Both the position numbers and the translations under genes were made by a program. A stretch of DNA of 54,214 bases from Nocardia vermiculata NBRC 100427 (GTDB lineage Bacteria > Actinomycetota > Actinomycetes > Mycobacteriales > Mycobacteriaceae). Below the pieces are notes generated by a model that saw only the letters and a program-made list of their open reading frames with translations, did no database searches and was not told the DNA's origin. The stretch covers positions 1-54,214 of the forward strand of contig NZ_BDCA01000040.1 of the NCBI RefSeq assembly GCF_001613265.1, given 5' to 3'. Positions 33,252 to 41,389 of this stretch are shown here, piece by piece. How positions within the stretch are numbered: position 1 is the stretch's first letter; each line of letters starts with the position of its first letter.

Positions 33252-34142
33252 TCATCGAGAGTGGTGGCGCGGATGACGCTCGGCGAAGTCACGAGCGATA
33301 TCGTCCATGGACGCGAACTCCACCCCGTCGTGCTGCGCGATGTGGTCGAAGAGCCGTTCGAGCATGAGCAGATTCTGCGGCCTGCCCGAGACATCCGGGT
33401 GAATCGTCATGGGGAACACGGCGTAGTCCATCTCCCGATAAACCCAGTCGAACTGGTCTTTCCAGAGCTGTTCGATATCCCGCGGGGATACGAAGCCGTG
33501 GCTGTTCGGCGAGGACTTGACGAACATCATCGGTGGCAGATCGTCGAGGTACCAGTTGGCGGGGATCTCGACGAGGTCGGTTTCCTGGCCGCGGACCAGC
33601 GGTTTCATCCACTCCGCGGCGGAATCGGCCGCATAGTCGATCTTGGTCCAGGAGTCGCCGACCCGCACGTAGTAGGGGGTGTGGTCGTTGTGCATCAGGG
33701 AGTGGTCGTAGCGAAATCCGCGTTCGAGCAGGATCTCGTTGGTCACCGGGGAGAACTCCCACCACGGGGCGACATACCCGGTGGGCTTGCGCCCGGACCG
33801 GGTCTCGATGAGATCGGTGCAGTAGTCCAGAATCTCGGTTTCCTGGGCGCGGGTCATCGCAATCGGATTCTCGTGGCTGTACCCGTGCACCCCGATCTCG
33901 TGCCCGGCGGCCACCACGGCGTCGAACTGCTCCGGGAAGGTTTCGATGGAATGGCCCGGCCAGAACCAGGTCACGGGCATGTCCCGGCGTTGCGTGAGCT
34001 GAAGCAACCGCGGCACCCCGACCTCACCCGCGAACAACCCGCGAGAAATATCGCCCGGGGAGTCCTGCCCGCCATAGGAGCCGAGCCACCCGCCGACGGC
34101 GTCGACGTCGATTCCGATCGATACGTAGATCTTCTTGGCCAC
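33252..34142 (-). CDS. Polysaccharide-deacetylase-fold hydrolase
   Basis: A 296-residue cytoplasmic NodB-fold protein. The metal triad can be placed as Asp14 (GIDVDA), His86 and His90 (HGYSH), with Arg/Pro-rich (APWWEFSP) and late MTIHPDVSGR motifs of this fold. The layout is that of the allantoinase PuuE/cyclic-imide hydrolase branch rather than a secreted chitin deacetylase, since there is no signal peptide. It starts at GTG 34142 with GGAG upstream. The asparaginase-like gene lies 27 bases upstream; both act on amide-type bonds, suggesting consecutive opening of a cyclic amide or imide and deamidation, which is an inference. Confidence 0.82.
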   Translation of the reverse strand: MAKKIYVSIGIDVDAVGGWLGSYGGQDSPGDISRGLFAGEVGVPRLLQLTQRRDMPVTWFWPGHSIETFPEQFDAVVAAGHEIGVHGYSHENPIAMTRAQETEILDYCTDLIETRSGRKPTGYVAPWWEFSPVTNEILLERGFRYDHSLMHNDHTPYYVRVGDSWTKIDYAADSAAEWMKPLVRGQETDLVEIPANWYLDDLPPMMFVKSSPNSHGFVSPRDIEQLWKDQFDWVYREMDYAVFPMTIHPDVSGRPQNLLMLERLFDHIAQHDGVEFASMDDIARDFAERHPRHHSR

Positions 34143-34169
34143 AGTTCTCTCCTCCGGTCGTGTGGGTGA

Positions 34170-35138
34170 TCAGAGATAGGTGTCGAATGCCGCCGCGAAC
34201 TCCCCCGGCTCCGTGCCGTGGGAAATGAGGAGCGCGGTGAGGATGCGCGCCTGGAACGGATCGAGATCGCCCGACGGGACGGCTCCGGCCGCCGCGAGGT
34301 CGATACCGCCACCGTTGCCGTAGGTCGGGACCACGGGTCCACCGGGCACCCGGGTGCCGAGCACCACGGCGCACCCGCGTCCCACGGCATCTCGAACGGC
34401 CTCGGCGAACCCCGGCCCCGCGTTGCCCACTCCCGTGCCGGCCAGCACGACGGCCCGGGCTCCCTGCCGCACGACATACTCCAGTAATTCCGGCGTGGCG
34501 CCCGGATAAGCGACGACGACGTCAACCCGGGTGTCGTCGAACGCGGCCGTCGGCATCGGCAAGGGGGGATACCGGCGGGGCGCGGCGGTGACGACGAGAC
34601 GGTCACCGGCCACGTGCGCTACCTGGACGCCGCCGCCGAATGCGTTGCTCGCGGTGGTGTGTGTCTTTCGGGCACCGCGCGCCGACCGGATCGTTCCGTC
34701 GAAGCAGATCAGTACCCCGCTCCCCCGCAGTCCCTCCGCTGCTGCCGCGCGCACCGCATCCGTCACATTGCGCGGGCCGTCCGAGTCGGGACTGTCGGCC
34801 GGGCGCTGAGCGCCGGTGAGCACCACCGGTTTCGGCGAGGCGTGCAGGAGATCGAGCAGAAATGCCGTCTCTTCCATCGTGTCGGTACCGTGGGTGACCA
34901 CTACGCCGTCGGTGTTCGGCTCGGCGACAGCGTGTGCGACCGCCTGGGCGATCCGGCGCAGATCGCCCAGGCCCAGCCGGTAGCTACCGGTATTGAGCAC
35001 ATCGCGGGCCGCCACCGTTACCTCGCCGTACTGCGTCGAGACCAGCGCGGACGCGGTGTCGGTCGCCACAGCACCCGCCGCGCCCCGGCTGCGCGAGGCG
35101 ATCGTGCCGCCGGTGCCCAGCAACTGGATGTGGGCCAC
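34170..35138 (-). CDS. Asparaginase-family amidohydrolase
   Basis: A 322-residue protein of the bacterial type I/II L-asparaginase family. The nucleophile loop is TGGTIAS at 9-15 (Thr12) and the second motif THGTDTMEET at 82-91 (Thr85, Asp86). Its GPRN is followed by Val-Thr-Asp in the helix that normally carries the catalytic Lys, so the exact Lys could not be placed with confidence. There is no signal peptide. It releases ammonia from asparagine or a related amide. It is probably co-transcribed with the deacetylase-fold gene downstream. Confidence 0.85.
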   Translation of the reverse strand: MAHIQLLGTGGTIASRSRGAAGAVATDTASALVSTQYGEVTVAARDVLNTGSYRLGLGDLRRIAQAVAHAVAEPNTDGVVVTHGTDTMEETAFLLDLLHASPKPVVLTGAQRPADSPDSDGPRNVTDAVRAAAAEGLRGSGVLICFDGTIRSARGARKTHTTASNAFGGGVQVAHVAGDRLVVTAAPRRYPPLPMPTAAFDDTRVDVVVAYPGATPELLEYVVRQGARAVVLAGTGVGNAGPGFAEAVRDAVGRGCAVVLGTRVPGGPVVPTYGNGGGIDLAAAGAVPSGDLDPFQARILTALLISHGTEPGEFAAAFDTYL

Positions 35139-35226
35139 CGCATCCCTCCGTTTCCACCGAGAACCAGCATCGAACGAGAGTGGCCGGAGCTCGCCGAACG
35201 CCTACGACAGCCCAGCGAACATCAGG

Positions 35227-36429
35227 CTACCTCCCTGTCTCGAGTGTCGGCCGCGATTCGGCCATCGGGTGCGCACGGCGTGCGCTGCTGCGTACCGCCA
35301 CGACTCCCACTGCGACGGCGGTGAACGCGGCGCTGCACCACAGTGCGGCGACCGGGTTGTCGGTGCCGTCGACGAGCAGACCGGCGGTGAGGGGACCGAG
35401 TACGGCGCCGATGTTGAAGGCGGTGGTGGCCAGGGCTCCGGCGATGCGCGGCGCCGCGGGTGTGGCCGTCTGCACGATGGCTCCGATCAGGGTGGATCCG
35501 ACGCCGAAGGCGACCGCTCCTGCCACCAGGGACATGGCCAGGATCCCCGGCAGCGTATGGGCGGTACCTGCGGCAAGCAGCCAGGCGGCGACGAGGACCA
35601 CCGATCCGGCCACGATGATCCGGCGCTGGTGGCGGTCGCTGTAGCGACCGGTGACCGTCACCCCGAGGAACGATCCGATGCCGAACAGGGCCAGCACCAC
35701 CGGGACCCAGCCGTCACTACCGGAAGTGCCGGTCGTGATGGTTCCTAGATAGGTGAATCCGGCGAAGGTCGCGCCGTTGACGAGCACCCCGGCGACCACC
35801 GCGATCAGGACCGGCCGTTGCCGCAGCACCAACCATTCGCGCCGCATCGACTGTCGCCGGCCGTCGGTGGTGTCGTCGTCCCGTCCGACACCACGCAGCA
35901 TCGTCCATACCGGGATCAGAGCTGCCGCGCTGATCGCGGCGACGGCCCAGAACGCCGAACGCCAACCCCACAGCTGTCCCAGCATCGTGCCCGCGGGCAC
36001 ACCGGCGATGCAGGCGACCGTCACGCCGGACACCACCACAGAGGTCGCACGCCCGAGCATCGCGGATGCGACCAGCCGCGGCAGCGCGGCCAGAGCGATC
36101 GCCAAGAACCCGGCATTGGCGACCGCGGCGACGACACGAGTCACCAGCAGTACCGCGAATCCCGTTGTCGCAGCGCCCAGTACGTGTGCGGCACAAAACA
36201 GTCCCAGAAAGGCTGTGACCGAATATCGCAGCGGCAGCCGGCCCGCCACCATGGCCATGGTCGGCGCCCCGAGCACCATACCGGCCGCGTACAGCGAGGT
36301 CAGCAGACCGGCGGCACCGAGCGACACCCCGACGTCGGCGGCGATCTGGTCGAGCAGCCCCGACACCATGAATTCGGAGGTGCCTTGGGCGAACACTGCG
36401 ATCGCCAGCACGAAAACCACAAAGGGCAT
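35227..36429 (-). CDS. Chloramphenicol-type MFS efflux pump (CmlR/Cmx-like)
   Basis: A 400-residue 12-helix drug:H+ antiporter. ATG 36429 with GGGAG upstream fits the family start MPF.V.VL.IAVFAQGTSEFM.SGL, which is characteristic of actinobacterial CmlR/Cmx/CmrA chloramphenicol exporters. The next part, LLTSLYAAGMVLGAPTMA, also fits. The frame running back to 36600 is arginine- and cysteine-rich and is read here as untranslated leader. The 357-base region 36430-36786 holds hairpins, suggesting antibiotic-dependent leader control as in some chloramphenicol resistance genes. It may confer low-level chloramphenicol tolerance or export a related metabolite. Confidence 0.85.
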   Translation of the reverse strand: MPFVVFVLAIAVFAQGTSEFMVSGLLDQIAADVGVSLGAAGLLTSLYAAGMVLGAPTMAMVAGRLPLRYSVTAFLGLFCAAHVLGAATTGFAVLLVTRVVAAVANAGFLAIALAALPRLVASAMLGRATSVVVSGVTVACIAGVPAGTMLGQLWGWRSAFWAVAAISAAALIPVWTMLRGVGRDDDTTDGRRQSMRREWLVLRQRPVLIAVVAGVLVNGATFAGFTYLGTITTGTSGSDGWVPVVLALFGIGSFLGVTVTGRYSDRHQRRIIVAGSVVLVAAWLLAAGTAHTLPGILAMSLVAGAVAFGVGSTLIGAIVQTATPAAPRIAGALATTAFNIGAVLGPLTAGLLVDGTDNPVAALWCSAAFTAVAVGVVAVRSSARRAHPMAESRPTLETGR

Positions 36430-36603
36430 GAGAGAGAACTCCCGGAGACAGGGCGCGACGGCTACATCCGCGGCGCCCGAGATGGGCTGCGGAGGCGGGC
36501 GAAGACAACTCACCCGACCGCAGGAGACCGACATCTTCCGGCGTCGCGAGCACCACGCACCGCACCGAGCCAGTCGGCACGGTGGGAGCAACACACTCAC
36601 AAC

Positions 36604-36629
36604 GCCGCTCAGCGCGAAAGCTGAGCGGC
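36604..36629 (-). other. Leader or terminator hairpin upstream of efflux gene
   Basis: A perfect 10-bp inverted repeat GCCGCTCAGC (36604-36613) and GCTGAGCGGC (36620-36629), loop of 6 bases. It lies 175 bases upstream of the efflux-pump ATG and 158 bases downstream of the BtrH-like stop. A second, imperfect hairpin lies nearby at about 36559-36583. It is either the BtrH-operon terminator or part of an attenuation leader. Confidence 0.5.
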
Positions 36630-36786
36630 TACCGTCTGGACGCCTCCGGGGAATTCACGCCGCCACACTAACAACCCGTATCCGTCCTATCCAACGCATT
36701 TCCGGTCGGACTGCCAGGACCAGACCGCAGCGGGGCGGCAGACATCAATACCTCACGCCCACAGCATGATTCGATGCGCCCTGCCC

Positions 36787-37767
36787 TCATCCCCCGAGCC
36801 GGCTCAGTTCCTGCATCCCCGCACGCTCGATCCGCGCGATATCCCCGAGGAGGTCACCGGCCGAATCCAGGTACCGGTCGTCGCCTGTCGCACCGGCTCG
36901 GCTGATCGCCGCCGCGACCTCGGTCCACAGTGTCGCCGCCTCAGCATACAGAGCGTGGCCGGCGCGCAGATGGCTGCTGTCCACCGTCTCGCGACATTCG
37001 GCCAGAAAATCGCGATAAAGGTTGCGGAACAGGGCGCCGCCGGTGCCGGCGTGCTCCATCAGCACGGCCGCCTGGGGCAGGTCCCGGGCCGGGTCGTCGG
37101 CGCGTTGCCGCCAGGTCCGCACCAGCTTCGCGGCCTTGTCTATTCCTCGGTGCCCGGCATTGGCGATCGGCGGGTCGAGGAAGGCATGGGCGCAGGCAGT
37201 GATGGCGGGAACGATCCGGCTACGCGGAGCAGGCGCGTTCTTCGCCAGGGTAAGCGTGAACGACCTGTTGCGAGCTGTCATCGGACCGCGTGCGGACCTG
37301 GCCGCAGCGAGACCGGTCAAGCTGGTGGTCACTTTTCCGCCTTGCTGGTCGGTGTCCACCAGATAGCTGTCGCGGTCGTCGTAGCCGTACATCGCGACGA
37401 TGTGGCCGCCGAAATGCACCTTCGATCCGAAGTAGTCGAGGTGGTAGCTGTCGAGCTGCAATCCGACCGGACGACCCGCATCGAGCACGGACCTCACGTT
37501 CGACCAGGCTCGACGAGCCGAGGCCGTCTGTTGCACAACGAGTTCCAGGCCGAGGCGATCGGCAATATTCTCGGTGAGCAGGAACGGTTTGACCCGGCCG
37601 CCCAGAAACGGGAAATCCATGTTCTTGCTGTCCCAGTAGATGAAGGACAAGCCGGCGCCCAGCCCGAACAGCATGGGCTCGGACAGCTCGAGGCCCTCGT
37701 GGCGCAGCAACACTCCCAGCGCCGTCGTCTCACAGTGCCGGGTGCGGCGATCCTCGACGTCTACCAC
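36787..37767 (-). CDS. BtrH-like/DUF4872 protein
   Basis: A 326-residue protein. GTG 37767 is the only reasonable start, 29 bases after the upstream stop; the frame to 38592 is a shadow of the epimerase gene. The N-terminal BtrH-like domain has HCETTALG (Cys12) and GGHIVAMYGYDDRDSYLVDTD, a Cys/His/Asp set reminiscent of papain-like C39 folds. The C-terminal half is a helical DUF4872-like domain. In butirosin biosynthesis BtrH moves an acyl chain from a carrier protein to the aminoglycoside, so an acyltransferase or amidase activity is possible. It is coupled with an NAD-dependent epimerase and no carrier protein is visible nearby. Confidence 0.78.
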   Translation of the reverse strand: MVDVEDRRTRHCETTALGVLLRHEGLELSEPMLFGLGAGLSFIYWDSKNMDFPFLGGRVKPFLLTENIADRLGLELVVQQTASARRAWSNVRSVLDAGRPVGLQLDSYHLDYFGSKVHFGGHIVAMYGYDDRDSYLVDTDQQGGKVTTSLTGLAAARSARGPMTARNRSFTLTLAKNAPAPRSRIVPAITACAHAFLDPPIANAGHRGIDKAAKLVRTWRQRADDPARDLPQAAVLMEHAGTGGALFRNLYRDFLAECRETVDSSHLRAGHALYAEAATLWTEVAAAISRAGATGDDRYLDSAGDLLGDIARIERAGMQELSRLGG

Positions 37768-37796
37768 GGTGGTGATGGACCAACCATGCCACGGTG

Positions 37797-38831
37797 CTAT
37801 CGGTCCCGGCGCGGTGCCGGCACCTCGTAGCTCGGGTCGGCCTTCCGGCGGCGAGTGAAGAATTCGGCGGCTTCGGTGATCGCTTCCTCGATGGGGCGGG
37901 GTTGCCAGCCGAGTTCGCGGACCGTCTTGTCGTGACTCAACGGGGTCATGATGTGCATCAGGCGCATCGTGGTCCGGGTGATGCGGACATCCTTCTGGGT
38001 GATGCGGGCGACCAATTCTCCGATCAGACCGGCCACGGGCAGCAGCGCTCGGGGAACTCCGAAACGGGCCGGGCGAGCACCGGTTACGGCCGAGGCCATG
38101 TCGAGTAGCTCGCGGGTGTTGCGATAGCCGGCGGACACGATGTAGCGCTGCCCGACTCTGCCGCGCTCCCCCGCCAGCACCAAAGCCTGTGCCGCATCGC
38201 GAATTCCGACGACTTCCGCACCGACACCGCGCACATGGAACGGCATCTTGCCGAGCGCGGCCGCGGCGATGAAGGCGCCGTGCGGGGTGGGCAGGTAGTC
38301 CCGCGCACCGTAGGTGTTGGCGACACACATCGCTACCGCGGGCAGCCCCCGCTCGCGGGCGAACCCGAGCACCAGTTCCTCTGCCGCGACCCGGGATCGG
38401 ACATAGGCGCCGCCGCGGCGCTGCCAGTTGTGTGGCCCGGAATCCTCGTCGACAACCGCCTCGTCGATCGGCAGCGTCGCCACCGAGCTGGTGAACACGA
38501 ACCGCCGCGGGCCGAGTTCGCAGGCCACCTCGAGCACGGTGCGCAGACTCGTGACGTTCGTCCGGAACAGTGGCGTCGGATCGCGTAGCCACGGCCGGGC
38601 GTCGACCACGCAGTAATACACGACATCGCAGCCCGTCATGGCTTTTCGCAACGATTCCGGATCGTCGATGTCGCCGACGACGTATTCGACGTCCAGGTCT
38701 TCCAACGCCCGCCGTGAACTCGTCTCGCGCACCATCACCCGAACGGCTTCACCGCGCTCGGCCAGTTCCCGGGCGACGTGCGACCCGAGAAAACCACTCG
38801 CACCGATGACCAGGCTGCGGACCACTCTCAC
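37797..38831 (-). CDS. NAD-dependent epimerase/dehydratase (extended SDR)
   Basis: A 344-residue extended SDR, 3-beta-HSD-like. The start is GTG 38831, placed 7 bases after GGGAG; GTG 38825 is the alternative and the frame to 38900 lacks support. The cofactor motif GASGFLG is at 10-16, Asp54 of VGDIDDP and TSS at 114-116 are present, and the catalytic Tyr is Tyr143. The residue four further on, normally Lys, is Arg147 (YVRSR), an unusual change for this family that may alter or remove activity. It lies upstream of the BtrH-like gene in a two-gene operon whose promoter region carries a perfect 22-base palindrome. Confidence 0.85.
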   Translation of the reverse strand: MRVVRSLVIGASGFLGSHVARELAERGEAVRVMVRETSSRRALEDLDVEYVVGDIDDPESLRKAMTGCDVVYYCVVDARPWLRDPTPLFRTNVTSLRTVLEVACELGPRRFVFTSSVATLPIDEAVVDEDSGPHNWQRRGGAYVRSRVAAEELVLGFARERGLPAVAMCVANTYGARDYLPTPHGAFIAAAALGKMPFHVRGVGAEVVGIRDAAQALVLAGERGRVGQRYIVSAGYRNTRELLDMASAVTGARPARFGVPRALLPVAGLIGELVARITQKDVRITRTTMRLMHIMTPLSHDKTVRELGWQPRPIEEAITEAAEFFTRRRKADPSYEVPAPRRDR

Positions 38832-38876
38832 CCGGATCTCCCGCCACTCTGGTTGTCTGCCGGTTCCCCGACGATA

Positions 38877-38898
38877 GACACCTGTCCATTCAGGTGTC
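38877..38898 (-). promoter_or_regulatory. Promoter with overlapping TetR-type operator
   Basis: Perfect inverted repeat GACACCTG (38877-38884) and CAGGTGTC (38891-38898) with a 6-base spacer, 46-67 bases upstream of the epimerase GTG. On the minus strand a TTGACA -35-like hexamer runs into the repeat and TATCGT follows after 18 bases, so the repeat fills the promoter spacer. No regulator gene is next to it. Confidence 0.65.
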
Positions 38899-38944
38899 AA
38901 CGACAGGTGCGGCCGACGCCCGTTCCGTCCGTGAGGGGCCGGTA

Positions 38945-39805
38945 CTACCGCTCGTCGGCATCGGGAAGCCGACCGGCCAGGGCCCGATCGACGACCTCGT
39001 CACCGCAGACGTGGCGGGCCAGAATTTCGAGATCGGCCGCACGGCGCAGGTGATTACCACCCTCGACCGGCAGAACCGCACCGGTCATCCAGGACGACTC
39101 CGGACCGGCGAGATAACGCACCGCCTCGGCGATATCCTCGGCGGTACCCACCCGAGCCAGCGGCTTCTCGCGAAGCACGTTTGCGCGCAGCTCCTCGTTG
39201 TCGGCGATGAATCCCGGCTTCGCCGCATTCGTCGGCACCAGCCCCGGCCGCACCGCATTGACCCGGACAGCGAGCGCACCGAGTTCGTCGGCCGTCACCT
39301 TGACCAGCATCTCCAGTGCTGCCTTGGCGACAGAGTAGGACCCCATGAACGGGAGCGAGCCGGCGCCGGCGGTCGAGGACAGGCAGACGATGGAACCGCC
39401 ACCGTGCGTGGCCATAGCGGCGGCACTGTGCCGGATCCCGAGCAGCGCCGTCACCACATTGCGCTCGAAATCGCCGATGAGCACCTCGCTGCTCAGCGCC
39501 ATCGCGGGCGCCATCGTGCCGCCACCGACCGTGCACACGCAGACCCGCAGCGGTGTGTCGTCGGCGTCGGCTACCGCGCGAGCGACATCGCCTTCCACCG
39601 CGGCATCGCCCACACTCCAGCGCACCGCCGGCGCCTGCGGTGCCGCACGCGCCACCGTGTCGGCGGCCGCACGCAGCGACGATTCGGTGCGGCCCATCAG
39701 GGTCACCGACGCACCGTCGCGGGCGAGCCGCAGTGCGGTCGCGGTGCCGAAGCCGCCGGCGCCACCGGTGATCAACGCACCGGCACCGGACAGAGGTCCA
39801 GACAT
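38945..39805 (-). CDS. SDR oxidoreductase
   Basis: A 286-residue short-chain dehydrogenase from ATG 39805, with AAGGAG upstream. Cofactor loop TGGAGGFG at 13-20; Arg39 after the second strand favours NADP(H). The NNAG site is altered to TVGGG at 92-96. Catalytic Ser143/144, Tyr157 and Lys161 are present. The C-terminus extends about 35 residues past the usual end (GAVLPVEGG). It is the last gene downstream of the second oligopeptide-type transporter and its IclR regulator, 31 bases after the regulator's stop, so it probably works on the transported compound. Confidence 0.88.
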   Translation of the reverse strand: MSGPLSGAGALITGGAGGFGTATALRLARDGASVTLMGRTESSLRAAADTVARAAPQAPAVRWSVGDAAVEGDVARAVADADDTPLRVCVCTVGGGTMAPAMALSSEVLIGDFERNVVTALLGIRHSAAAMATHGGGSIVCLSSTAGAGSLPFMGSYSVAKAALEMLVKVTADELGALAVRVNAVRPGLVPTNAAKPGFIADNEELRANVLREKPLARVGTAEDIAEAVRYLAGPESSWMTGAVLPVEGGNHLRRAADLEILARHVCGDEVVDRALAGRLPDADER

Positions 39806-39836
39806 GATCGTTACTCCTTCGAGGGGACGACGAAAG

Positions 39837-40589
39837 CTACAGGGCCAGCGTTACTTCGCGAGCCACTGCCGCCACCAGCGGCGCGACCCGCTCGAACCGG
39901 GTCGTTCCGGCATCGCCGCCGGATACCGAGATCCCGGCGATCGGCCCGTCGCTGGTGCGGATCGCCGCACCGACACAGGCGACGCCGCGAAAGGACTCGC
40001 CGTGTTCGAAGGCGAGTCCGCGGCGCCGGCGCACGCTGTTGAGCTCTCGGTGCAGCATGGGCACATCGCCGATCGTGCGCTCGGTGCGCCGCTGCAGCCG
40101 CTTGCCGTACAGGCCGTCCACCCGCTCCGGCGCCAGCAACGCGAGCATCGACTTCCCGCAGGCGGTCGAATACGCCGGTTCCCGGCCACCGACGCGCGAC
40201 GGGAGTGAGGATGCGCCGCGACCGCCGACCTTGTCGAGATACACACTCTCACCGGCATCGAGCACCGCAAGGTGGACCACCATCCCGGTCCGCACATGCA
40301 GCTCCTGCAGCAACGGTGCTGCCGCGGAACGGATCTCACCGTGGCCCGAACCGATATCGGTGTCACCCGCACGGAGCATGCGACGCCCCATCCGGTAGCC
40401 ACACGGCGTGCGCTCCACCCACTCCAGCCGGACCAGGTGATTGAGGATCCGGTGCACTGTCGAACGCGGCAACTGCGTGCGGCGAGTCAGCTGCTCGAGA
40501 GTCAGCCGGGAAGTCCGGTCTTCGAATGCGTCGAGAATGATCGTGAACCGGTCGATCATCCCCACGGACGTTTCGTAGCTCATTGTCAC
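39837..40589 (-). CDS. IclR-family transcriptional regulator
   Basis: A 250-residue regulator. It starts at GTG 40589 in a GTGA overlap with the transporter ATPase stop; ATG 40583 is nearly as good. The winged helix reads IDRFTIILDAFEDRTSRLTLEQLTRRTQLPRSTVHRILNHLVRLEWV. The effector domain has HLAVLDAGESVYLDKVGGRG, YSTACGKSMLALL and GAAIRTSDGPIAGISVSGG. Being inside the transporter operon it is probably made together with it. The operator could not be assigned, since the TTCCCG-type motif of the first IclR was not found near this operon. Confidence 0.9.
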   Translation of the reverse strand: MTMSYETSVGMIDRFTIILDAFEDRTSRLTLEQLTRRTQLPRSTVHRILNHLVRLEWVERTPCGYRMGRRMLRAGDTDIGSGHGEIRSAAAPLLQELHVRTGMVVHLAVLDAGESVYLDKVGGRGASSLPSRVGGREPAYSTACGKSMLALLAPERVDGLYGKRLQRRTERTIGDVPMLHRELNSVRRRRGLAFEHGESFRGVACVGAAIRTSDGPIAGISVSGGDAGTTRFERVAPLVAAVAREVTLAL

Positions 40590-41389
40590 CGCCGTGCACT
40601 TCGTGGGATAGGGACAGGGATGGCGTCCAGCAGCGTCCGGGTGTATTCCTGCTGCGGGTCGCGGTAGATCTGCTCGACCGTTCCGGACTCGACGACCGCA
40701 CCGCCGGCCATTACCAGCACCCGGTCCGCGATCACCTCGATCAGGGCCAGGTCGTGACAGACGAACAGGTAGGCCAGACCCAACTCCTCCTGCAGGTCGC
40801 GGAGGAGATTGAGCACCTGTGAGCGGACCGAGACATCCAGCGCCGCAACGGGTTCGTCACAGACGATCATTTTCGGACGCAGCGTGAGTGCCCGGGCGAT
40901 CGCGACGCGCTGCAGCTGCCCCCCGGACAGTTCGGCCGGATACCGGTTCAGGTAACGCGAGCCGATCCCGACCTTGTCGAGCAGGGCCCGCACGGTCCGG
41001 GTGCGCGCTGCGCGATCCTCGTCGGAGTGCACGATCAGTGGTTCGGCGACCGCGTCGAAAATGGTCATGCGCGGGTCGAGTGAACTGTGCGGATCCTGGA
41101 AGATCATCTGCATCCCGCGCCGCATCGCCCGCAGCCGAGCCGATTTCGCGGCACGGACGTCCTGGCCGTCGAACACGATGGTGCCGCTGTCGGGTTCGAT
41201 CAATCGCAGCACGATTCGGCCGACGGTCGATTTCCCCGCACCGGATTCACCGACGACCGCGAGACATTCGCCGGCGTCGAGGGTGAACGAGACGTCGCGC
41301 ACGGCGTGGGTCCAGCGGTTACGCCGTCCCAGCAGGTCACGTCCGGTGGAGAAGGACTTCGAAATATCTGATACCTCGAGCAGGCTCAT
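40586..41389 (-). CDS. Oligopeptide-type ABC transporter ATPase (DppF/OppF-like), second system
   Basis: A 267-residue ATPase from ATG 41389, ATGA-coupled to the DppD-like gene. Walker A GESGAGKS, signature LSGGQLQRVAIARAL and Walker B MIVCDEPVAALDVS are visible. It is shorter than the equivalent gene at 14534-15547 and lacks the Cys-rich C-terminal extension, ending soon after EYTRTLLDAIPVP. It supplies one half of the motor of the transporter encoded at 40586-45857. Confidence 0.92.
   Translation of the reverse strand: MSLLEVSDISKSFSTGRDLLGRRNRWTHAVRDVSFTLDAGECLAVVGESGAGKSTVGRIVLRLIEPDSGTIVFDGQDVRAAKSARLRAMRRGMQMIFQDPHSSLDPRMTIFDAVAEPLIVHSDEDRAARTRTVRALLDKVGIGSRYLNRYPAELSGGQLQRVAIARALTLRPKMIVCDEPVAALDVSVRSQVLNLLRDLQEELGLAYLFVCHDLALIEVIADRVLVMAGGAVVESGTVEQIYRDPQQEYTRTLLDAIPVPIPRSARR

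Noticed and set aside
36430..36600. In-frame extension of the efflux pump gene
   Set aside because: Cys/Arg/Pro-rich and contrary to the well-conserved MPF start of the family, with GGGAG before ATG 36429.
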